Source: Planctomycetota bacterium
Lineage (GTDB): Bacteria; Planctomycetota; Planctomycetia; Gemmatales; Gemmataceae
Direction of reading: 5' to 3'
DNA: 64,000 bases
Assembly (NCBI GenBank): GCA_021413735.1
Contig: JAIOPV010000042.1
Span: forward strand, 22,486 to 86,485
Position numbers and translations under genes: made by a program. Of the stretch, positions 57,912-64,000 are shown in pieces. The notes beneath the pieces are model-generated. The model saw only the letters and a list, made by a program, of their open reading frames with translations. It was not told the DNA's origin and searched no databases. Numbering within the stretch: the stretch's first letter is position 1; every line of letters begins with the position of its first letter.

Positions 57912-60116
57912 TCAGACGCGAGATGTGCGAGGAACGACCGCGAACCGTCCGGTAGATTCACAGCGAAGGCGTTCGCTCAACCATGCCGCGGCACGTTCCG
58001 CGTCCCACTCCGCTGCGACATCGAATGACACCGCCGCCGTGAACGCGGTCAGCCCGACGCCAACCACTTTCTCGCGAACGCCAGGCTCCAGGTCGATCCA
58101 GGTGGAGTCAGCGGTCCCGCGTTCGGCATCGAGCCAGCACGCAGTGATTGCATTCGGCGAGTGATCCCAGGTAAGGGCGCCATGCGGACGCAGCAGCGAT
58201 TCGCTGAGCTGGTGGAACAGGAACGACTTGGCGTGGCCGATGCCCGCCGCGCTCGGAAACGCGACTTCAGCCACGGCCGGTTCGCCGTTCGAGTCGAGCA
58301 AGAACCGCAGTTCGATTTCGGGCCGATCGAGGAGCGGTTCGCGGGTCATGCCGCGACGCTGTTCGTGGCTTGCGTGAAGCAGTCGGCAGACGAGCCGATC
58401 GCCTTCGACGCACCATTTTTCGTGGTCGAGCAGTTTTGCGAGTTTGGCCGTGAACGGCGGCTCAACCGGACGGCCATTGCGACCCGGACCATGCCGAGGA
58501 GCCGAGCCGTTCAGATGCGGTTTCGTTTCGTCGGCGGGGGCGGTGTCGCCGATCAAAACCCACCGCGACGCGAGCTTCGCGAGCTGGATGAACTCCTGTT
58601 CGCCGAGTTCTTCCGCTTGATCGAGGACAAGCAGAGAGAACAGAGCGTCACCGTCGTTCGCGGGGTCGCGGTCGAAGACGGGATCGACGTGCAGACTGCC
58701 CGGCGTGCCAACGACCACCGGCATTCGAGCGAGGAACTGACGAGCGATCTCAGCAGCCGTGCGATCAACCTCGACGGCGTGTTCCTTCGCTCGCACGAGG
58801 GCAAGCGTCGCGGCGTATTGCGTGCTGGCGAGTTCGCTTGCCAGGGGAACAACGCCAAGTGTCGTGCCGAGTACTTCGGCCTCGGTCGAAATGCGGTCTC
58901 GTTCGGATGTTTTGCTTGCGACGTGTGAATCGACTTCGGCTTGTCTGCTGGCAACTTCCGCAAGAATCGCCTGTTCGCGTTCGACAGCGGAAGCGGTCGC
59001 GGTGGCGGTCAGTTTGGATTGCGCTTCCGCGGAACGGACCTTGATTGTGGCGATCTCGGCTTCGAGCGATTGGATCTGCTTCGCCAAATCGGCCGGGTCT
59101 GGGCCTTGCTTGCCTTTGCCAATGAGCCGCGAGAAGAAGCTTGGTTTCTTCGCAGTTTCGGCCGTCGCCTCGTCGAGTTGCTGTTGAACGCCGACGAGTG
59201 CGGTTTCTTTTTCCTTGCGGGTCAGCGAAAGCGTTTCGATCTCTGTCGTGATGCTCGCCGCGAACGCTTCGTGCGAGGCTTTCAACGCCGTCAACTTCGT
59301 GGCGAATGGCGAATCTGTCTCGGCCCGGACGACGCTTTCAACGACTTGTCGGCGAACTGCCAGTTCAGCGATCTCGGCATCGAACTCAGCGACCTTGCTT
59401 GCAAGTTCGGTCAGTTTCTCAAGGGCCGTCAGGCGAGCATCGGCTTCGGCCACTGCGGTTGCGGCGTCGCGTTTCAAACGATCAGCGCGAGCGGTTCCGA
59501 TTGCCGCCGAGGTGATTTTCGAGACCACAGGCGACGGCCGAGCAGGGTTCTCGTCGTCGGCAAGGGCACGCACAACGCCGGTCTCGCCGATTTTCGCAAG
59601 GCGTTCCGTGATGCGGTCGGCAGCAGCAGGATTCGGCGACAAGACGAGACATCGACCCGATCGAGTCGCGGACAACTGCGAAATAGCCGCGATCACTCGT
59701 TCACGCACAACGTGATCGGGTGCATGAATCACGAATAGGTCGGGGCATGCCGCAGCTCGGCAGACAGCGTCGGCTTCGGCCACGGTGAGATCGGTCAGCT
59801 GGCCAATCGAGAGTGGAGCAAAAGACGAGAGTTCGGCGACCGCATTTGAGAGTCGAGCCAACCAGGTGCGAACTGGGTCCGCCGGCGGTTCGTCGGTTGC
59901 GGGGGCGCGAACATGGGGTCTGGGTGCGAGCGTCAGGGACATCGGCGGGCCGTCGCCTCGAAGGGCTGATTCCGGGTGTGCGTTCGTGTGTGTAGTTGGG
60001 CCGCCAACGTTGGCGGTCCGTGCCCCCCCCGATTGGTGAATGAGAACTCGGCAGGCCGCGTTCTCGTCCAATTGGGGTGGCGTGTCGGCCGGGGCTATCG
60101 GCTCCCGGTCGGTCAT
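57912..60116 (-). CDS. Upf1/DNA2-like helicase homologue lacking Walker A, with coiled coil
   Basis: The 734-residue protein aligns by pattern with SF1 helicases of the DNA2/NAM7 type. Where GPPGTGKT is expected, residues 131-141 read HAPDHVVRERV; the following LVLSPNPAAADRI matches motif Ia. A Walker B-like FSLLVLDQAEELGEQEF and a motif III-like WVLIGDTA are present. A long coiled coil (about 215-420) separates them. ATP hydrolysis is therefore doubtful. The start at 60116 has GGAGG 7 bases upstream. A 16-bp palindrome is encoded near residues 33-40. It is the first gene before the M48 protease. Confidence 0.6.
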   Translation of the reverse strand: MTDREPIAPADTPPQLDENAACRVLIHQSGGARTANVGGPTTHTNAHPESALRGDGPPMSLTLAPRPHVRAPATDEPPADPVRTWLARLSNAVAELSSFAPLSIGQLTDLTVAEADAVCRAAACPDLFVIHAPDHVVRERVIAAISQLSATRSGRCLVLSPNPAAADRITERLAKIGETGVVRALADDENPARPSPVVSKITSAAIGTARADRLKRDAATAVAEADARLTALEKLTELASKVAEFDAEIAELAVRRQVVESVVRAETDSPFATKLTALKASHEAFAASITTEIETLSLTRKEKETALVGVQQQLDEATAETAKKPSFFSRLIGKGKQGPDPADLAKQIQSLEAEIATIKVRSAEAQSKLTATATASAVEREQAILAEVASRQAEVDSHVASKTSERDRISTEAEVLGTTLGVVPLASELASTQYAATLALVRAKEHAVEVDRTAAEIARQFLARMPVVVGTPGSLHVDPVFDRDPANDGDALFSLLVLDQAEELGEQEFIQLAKLASRWVLIGDTAPADETKPHLNGSAPRHGPGRNGRPVEPPFTAKLAKLLDHEKWCVEGDRLVCRLLHASHEQRRGMTREPLLDRPEIELRFLLDSNGEPAVAEVAFPSAAGIGHAKSFLFHQLSESLLRPHGALTWDHSPNAITACWLDAERGTADSTWIDLEPGVREKVVGVGLTAFTAAVSFDVAAEWDAERAAAWLSERLRCESTGRFAVVPRTSRV

Positions 60117-60355
60117 ACCCGCACCTCCGGTATAGGAGAGCGGAGTGTCGGCTTCATCGGTTCTGGCTCACTTCGACATCCTGCCCGGCCTCGACATCAC
60201 AACCTAATCGTGGGGGAACGCTTGCCCCTTGGTCGCTTGCGCACTCATTTCAATGGCGAGTGCATTTGTCTGAACTTCCACGAGTATAGACGCGGATTGA
60301 GCGTGAAGCTATCTCACACTCAAATTTCACAGTCGGAGCGAAAACACCGAATCTG

Positions 60356-60386
60356 GCGAGCCACGGGAATAAACCCCGTGGCTCGC
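60356..60386. terminator. hairpin downstream of the transglutaminase-like gene
   Basis: GCGAGCCACGGG and CCCGTGGCTCGC pair perfectly over 12 bp around 7 bases. It is 18 bases past the stop of the minus-strand gene at 60404. There is no T-run. The rest of 60117-60403 shows no gene. Confidence 0.55.
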
Positions 60387-60403
60387 AAAACAGTCCGAAC
60401 GGG

Positions 60404-62215
60404 TCACGGATTCACCTTCTGCACCTCGAAGGCCGGTCGAGCGGTCAACGCTCGCAGCACAGGCAAGAGCGGCGCGAACGACTTCTCTTCGTGCCAACTG
60501 TTGTCCGTGATCTTCACGTGCCCAGGGCCAACGCCGCCCATTCCGAGCGTCGCATCCAATGGCACCCACTGATCGCCCGCGTACACCTCGAACCACATAT
60601 GGTAAGCCAGGAACGGCTTGCCACCCTGTCCTGGTGCGTACACGACACCGAGAGCCGTTCGCGATGGCACACCGACAGCCCGACACATCGCAGCGGATAA
60701 CATGGCGTATTCTGTGCAGTCTCCGCTGAGTGTCTTGGCCACGCTGTCGGCGGTCGCCATCGCTTGCGAGAACTCAAACGCCTTCATGTTCGCCTTCACC
60801 CATCGCTCGACGGCAACCGCTTTATCCCAGGCTGTCGCGGTCGCGGGCAACCCGGCAATCGCCTTGGCTGCGTGGGCTTTCACCGCGTCGTTGTCCCAGT
60901 TGATGAAGAAGCTGCTGCCGAGAAACTCCTTGCCGGCGGCTGGTTGGGCTGCGGCATTCTTATCGGGTCCGTGGCTCGCGGAAACATGCAACTCGAACGT
61001 TCGGGATTTCTCGTCGAGATTCTTCACCACCTGTCGGGAATCAGTGGCGAACACCGAAGCTGGCTCGTCATCTCGCGGGATCGACACTTTGTAGACGACG
61101 GAACCCTTGCCATGTATTCCCGGAATTTCGCGATCGAGTCGGATTGATTGAACATTGAACACTTCCACCGGCTTCATGACCGCTGCCGTCGCGGCTTCTT
61201 TGGTCGTCCGGAGGAACGTGAGCCGCCCGCCGAGCGCCGGAAAGTCGATCTCCATCATCAACGGCTCGAACGTCTCGGCATCGACCCACGTTGTTGACGC
61301 GGGCAGCTTCACTTTGCCGATTGGCTCGGGTTTGGTCGTGAATCTGAGCAATTTCTGGGCCGGCATCTTCTCCCACAGAGCTTTCGACTCCTCGGCTTCG
61401 AATGTCAGCGTGGTCTTCACCACGCGGTTCACGGTCGGAATGTACGAGGGGTACTCGAACGATTCGCCTGCTTTGAGCTTCAGTTCCTTGAACAGCTTCG
61501 GCTCGCGAACAAGGCCAACAACGCCGCCGGGCCAGGGAGTATCACTCGCACCTGCTGCCGCCCCATCGCCTTTGATCTTGAGCGTCTTCCCTTCGACGGT
61601 TCCCGTCAGAGCGAGAGCCTGATCCTTGCCAAGCCCCTGCCGCATGGAAGTAATCAATACCTCTCCAGTCGAGGATTCAACAGTCGATTCCTCGCCCCAT
61701 TGCGTGACAAGGCTACCGAATCTGGAAACTGTAAGGTTCAGATAACGCACACCGATGGCGAAGGATTTGTCGTTCTTGTCAATCTCCTTCGCGGCCCAGT
61801 TCACATATCCAACCCGCTGCCCTTCAACACCGACCGCGAACCAGTAGTCAAACAGCGGTTTTTCGCCCTTCGCAGCGACGGGTTGCGGTCCGGGCGGTGG
61901 AACATTCAGGATGCCGTGTGCCGCGACGGGCGGATTTATCGTCGGTTGTTTCGGCTCCGTGGTTTGCGTCGTCGTGAAGAGGACACCTTTGCCCCCCGGA
62001 CGGATCACAATAAAACCCGCTTTTTCGTCCGATCCCGGTGAAGTCGCTGGCAAACTTGGCGACGGATCGCCGGGCTGCGGGAATTCGATCCCCTTGCCGC
62101 CGGGTCGGATGACGAGCTTGCCAGGTGGGTCGGCGGGCGTCCCTGCTGGCGGCTGGGCTGCCACGAAGCACGTCGCCGAAAGCAGAAACAGCAGCGAGGA
62201 AAGCCAGATTCGCAT
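60404..62215 (-). CDS. secreted transglutaminase-like (papain-fold) protein
   Basis: The 603-residue protein starts with a signal peptide (MRIWLSSLLFLLSATCFVAA). A Pro-rich region follows with two copies of IRPGGKG. A beta-rich middle (100-430) precedes the transglutaminase core: Cys in SGDCTEYAMLSA, His in AYHMWFEVY and Asp in WVPLDATLG, the complete catalytic triad order. Bacterial members act as proteases or cross-linkers on envelope proteins or peptidoglycan-linked peptides; the role here is unknown. The start at 62215 is chosen over a TTG ten codons upstream. Confidence 0.85.
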   Translation of the reverse strand: MRIWLSSLLFLLSATCFVAAQPPAGTPADPPGKLVIRPGGKGIEFPQPGDPSPSLPATSPGSDEKAGFIVIRPGGKGVLFTTTQTTEPKQPTINPPVAAHGILNVPPPGPQPVAAKGEKPLFDYWFAVGVEGQRVGYVNWAAKEIDKNDKSFAIGVRYLNLTVSRFGSLVTQWGEESTVESSTGEVLITSMRQGLGKDQALALTGTVEGKTLKIKGDGAAAGASDTPWPGGVVGLVREPKLFKELKLKAGESFEYPSYIPTVNRVVKTTLTFEAEESKALWEKMPAQKLLRFTTKPEPIGKVKLPASTTWVDAETFEPLMMEIDFPALGGRLTFLRTTKEAATAAVMKPVEVFNVQSIRLDREIPGIHGKGSVVYKVSIPRDDEPASVFATDSRQVVKNLDEKSRTFELHVSASHGPDKNAAAQPAAGKEFLGSSFFINWDNDAVKAHAAKAIAGLPATATAWDKAVAVERWVKANMKAFEFSQAMATADSVAKTLSGDCTEYAMLSAAMCRAVGVPSRTALGVVYAPGQGGKPFLAYHMWFEVYAGDQWVPLDATLGMGGVGPGHVKITDNSWHEEKSFAPLLPVLRALTARPAFEVQKVNP

Positions 62216-62250
62216 GGCGGAACCGCCGTCGTTGGTGACGCTCAAGAGAA

Positions 62251-62352
62251 GAACCTAACCCCCCAACCCCCTTCCCTGGAAAGGAAGGGGGAGCAAACCC
62301 AGCCGAGGTTTTTCGCCCCTCTCCCCTTGGGGGAGGGGTTGGGGTGGGGTCT
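62251..62352. repeat. C/G-rich palindromic repeat, intergenic copy
   Basis: This is the same family as the in-gene copy at 5781-5872 (AAGAACCTAACCCCCC start; CCCCCTTCC with GGAAGGGGG; CCCCTCTCCCC with GGGGAGGGG). It lies in the divergent gap between the transglutaminase-like gene and the 62528 gene. The rest of 62353-62527 shows no gene. Confidence 0.9.
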
Positions 62353-62527
62353 TCCGCCCTTTAATCTTCGGCCCTCACGTGATTCGAGCTTACCCGTTTA
62401 TTGGCGTCGTGCCACCCCCAGGTCCGGCAATCCCGCTTTCGACGGCGATGTCCTTAAAACCAGAACACCCGCATTGATCGCCAGTTTCGTGCTTTTTCGG
62501 CACTTGGGTGGGTATAATTCCGCCGGC

Positions 62528-63391
62528 ATGGACGCCAACGACGCCAAACAGGGACTATGTTTCGATATTCGATTGCCCGCGGGTTACCCTACCCAGACGC
62601 CGCACGCCAAGACGCGACACCATTGTTCAGTTTCGAGTTCGAGGTTTCGGTTTGAAGTTGCGGAAGCTTTGGCTTCCGACATTGAACTGAAGCGTTCAAA
62701 CTCGAAACTCGACGCCTTCGGGCAGTTCCTTCCCTTGTCGCGAGGGCGAGCCGTGAATTCGGACAGGCTGGCAGCACTCCTCTCTACGAATCGCTACGGC
62801 GAGTTCACCCTTCCAGACGCCATTCGTCCTGGTCCGGGTGTGCCGATCCGTCCACGCGAAGGTTACCGCGTCGATATCTTCCGAGATCGGGAAGCGAAAG
62901 TTCGCTTGCCGATGCTCTCGGCTGCGGTTTCGGCGGAACGGCTCTTCGACACGTTCCTCGCGTTGATGGAACCGCTTGGCGAAGTGGTTCACGTCGTACT
63001 GGAAAGCAGTCACGAAGCTGCTTCAGACAACCACACGGATCTGCGGCGTGACCACATCGACATGCCGGTGCTGGCGAGCTATCTGTGTGAGTTCGAGGAA
63101 CTGCTGACGCATGATGGCTGCACGGGCATCGCGGTGTTGGCGCCGAGTCAGTCGATTGAAGTGCAGTTCGACGAGCACAAATTGTTTCACATCTACGCGG
63201 CGGACCTGAAGCCATTCAAGCGGGTGCTGCGGCGAGCGGGGTTGCGACGGCGGAAGCTGTTGCCGTTGATTTCCGAGGCCGAACACCTGCACCACACCAC
63301 CGACAGCTACGCTGACGACTTCCAGCAGTTGGCGATGCGGCTCGGCGTCGGCGACTTCGACCGCGTCTACAGCGACGAAGGAAGTTGGTAA
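62528..63391 (+). CDS. conserved-looking protein of unknown function with in-frame heptad repeat
   Basis: The 287-residue soluble protein has no recognised motif. After residue 75 it looks like an ordinary globular protein (FTLPDAIRPGPGVPIRPREG, MPVLASYLCEFEELLTHDGC, VQFDEHKLFHIYAADL), with a charged C-terminus. Residues about 33-62 are encoded by heptad element 9, so the N-terminal part is either interrupted or newly formed. An alternative is a start after the repeat, but no good ATG follows it before the globular part. The 63409 palindrome follows its stop. Confidence 0.65.
   Translation: MDANDAKQGLCFDIRLPAGYPTQTPHAKTRHHCSVSSSRFRFEVAEALASDIELKRSNSKLDAFGQFLPLSRGRAVNSDRLAALLSTNRYGEFTLPDAIRPGPGVPIRPREGYRVDIFRDREAKVRLPMLSAAVSAERLFDTFLALMEPLGEVVHVVLESSHEAASDNHTDLRRDHIDMPVLASYLCEFEELLTHDGCTGIAVLAPSQSIEVQFDEHKLFHIYAADLKPFKRVLRRAGLRRRKLLPLISEAEHLHHTTDSYADDFQQLAMRLGVGDFDRVYSDEGSW
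62625..62713. repeat. inverted heptad-repeat element 9 (TTCGAGT class), inside a coding frame
   Basis: The left arm at 62625-62659 (GTTCAGT, TTCGAGT, TCGAGGT, TTCGGTT, TGAAGTT), an inner hairpin CGGAAGC-TTTG-GCTTCCG at 62661-62678, and the right arm at 62679-62713 (ACATTGA, ACTGAAG, CGTTCAA, ACTCGAA, ACTCGAC). It is the only heptad element found inside an open frame. Confidence 0.8.
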
Positions 63392-63408
63392 TTGATCTGG
63401 TTGGGGTA

Positions 63409-63455
63409 TTTGCCGCTTGCGGCGTTGCACTTGATGCAACGCCGCAAGCGGCAAA
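63409..63455. repeat. GCCGCTTGCGGCG palindrome, copy 2
   Basis: Perfect 21-bp arms (63409-63429 and 63435-63455) with a 5-base loop lie between convergent stop codons at 63391 and 63461. It shares its core with the palindrome at 19725-19777 and probably serves as a two-way terminator here. Confidence 0.88.
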
Positions 63456-63460
63456 TTCTG

Positions 63461-64000
63461 TTACGGCAACGGCAAATCCTTGAACTCGAATGTCACTTCG
63501 TGCGTGACCGACAGCCATTCGTTCACGATCAACTTCACGGGTGGTCCAAGTTTAATCACCTTCCCCGTTCGGCGATCGTTCGCGTTGTAAGGAATCGTTA
63601 CCTGTACCGCCGTGCCGTTGTTGTTGATGTTGCTCGGCCCATATGACTGGTAGCGATTGCCCGCCGCATCCTGGAGGTCGATCTTGCTCCACACGCTGTT
63701 GCTCCAGTTGTAATCCTGGCGGTCTTCCTCCGTCACGCCGAGCTTCCGAAACGTCACTTCCAGATTGTAATTCCCCTTGTTGTTCGCATCCTCAACGAAG
63801 CTCCCGAAGTCCACTTCGAGCGTTCGCCCCACGAAGGTCTTGTTCTTCACCTTCAACGGATCGGCAATCACAATCTCCGGTGACACGCCCGACAGCAGAA
63901 TGATGCCGATCTTCGCCTTGAGCGACTTGATTGTTGTCGCTGCGTTGCCTGCACCCGAGCGGTTCAGGTTCAAGTTACCGTAGGTGTTGTGACCACGCAT
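63461..64000 (-). CDS. beta-rich protein of unknown function, C-terminal fragment
   Basis: The gene is open at the right window edge; 179 residues are visible and the start is outside or coincident with the edge. The sequence is Asn/Val/Thr-rich with alternating strands (KNKTFVGRTLEVDFGSFV, YNLEVTFRKLGV, KLIVNEWLSVTHEVTFEF), suggesting an exported beta-sandwich. No motif is recognised. It is less GC-rich in codon choice than most neighbours. Confidence 0.6.
   Translation of the reverse strand: MRGHNTYGNLNLNRSGAGNAATTIKSLKAKIGIILLSGVSPEIVIADPLKVKNKTFVGRTLEVDFGSFVEDANNKGNYNLEVTFRKLGVTEEDRQDYNWSNSVWSKIDLQDAAGNRYQSYGPSNINNNGTAVQVTIPYNANDRRTGKVIKLGPPVKLIVNEWLSVTHEVTFEFKDLPLP

Overview
The window looks like a chromosomal segment of a planctomycete, most likely of the Gemmata group. 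The evidence is a GC-rich sequence with a secreted-protein/DUF1800/DUF1501 trio, PQQ-like and bpX-like beta-propeller proteins, Ala/Pro/Lys-rich tails on L1 and IF-3, a reduced murB-ftsQ remnant of the division/cell-wall cluster, and a very high density of palindromic repeats. No rRNA, tRNA, CRISPR array or recognisable transposase gene was found. The taxonomic statement is inference; no marker could be searched.

Layout. 1-6.3 kb: the end of a PQQ-like propeller protein, murB and an ftsQ-like gene (+), then a Nudix / radical SAM / enolase-superfamily block (-) diverging from a class I methyltransferase (+). 6.9-21.9 kb: the transcription/translation super-cluster on the minus strand, in the order rplA, rplJ, rplL, rpoB, rpoC, rpsL, rpsG, fusA, followed by a small gene. 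rplK, nusG and secE are not adjacent. 22.1-26.5 kb: secreted protein, DUF1800 and DUF1501 genes (-). 26.7-34.0 kb (+): a decayed WD40 fragment, a 5'-truncated vWA/propeller gene, a bpX-like propeller gene, a metallophosphoesterase and a broken HEAT-repeat gene. 34.1-36.0 kb (+): nucleoside hydrolase-like, lipoprotein and Nudix genes. 36.0-41.5 kb (-): a tripartite efflux operon (HlyD/EmrA, TolC, two small envelope proteins, EmrB-type MFS). 41.9-43.9 kb (+): rfbB and rfbA; rfbA has clearly different codon use. 43.9-44.4 kb: a 505-bp element with perfect 67-bp inverted ends carrying a PD-(D/E)XK (GxxExxY) gene. 44.4-48 kb: trxB, argA and a TauD-like oxygenase. 48-51.4 kb: a heavy-metal P-type ATPase fused to an HflK-like SPFH domain. 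51.5-55.3 kb: an AAA ATPase (-) and the infC-rpmI-rplT operon (+). 55.5-62.2 kb (-): esterase, M48 protease, a helicase-like protein that has lost its Walker A motif, and a secreted transglutaminase-like protein. 62.5-64 kb: two genes of unknown function.

The most unusual signal is in the repeats. Nine loci carry inverted pairs of degenerate 7-bp tandem repeats. The heptamer differs from locus to locus but the architecture is constant. These and other palindromes occupy nearly every gap of the ribosomal/RNA polymerase cluster. Several palindromic repeats also lie in frame inside protein-coding genes (methyltransferase, P-type ATPase, helicase-like protein, the 62.5-kb gene). The 67-bp-ended nuclease element is the clearest candidate for an undescribed mobile unit.
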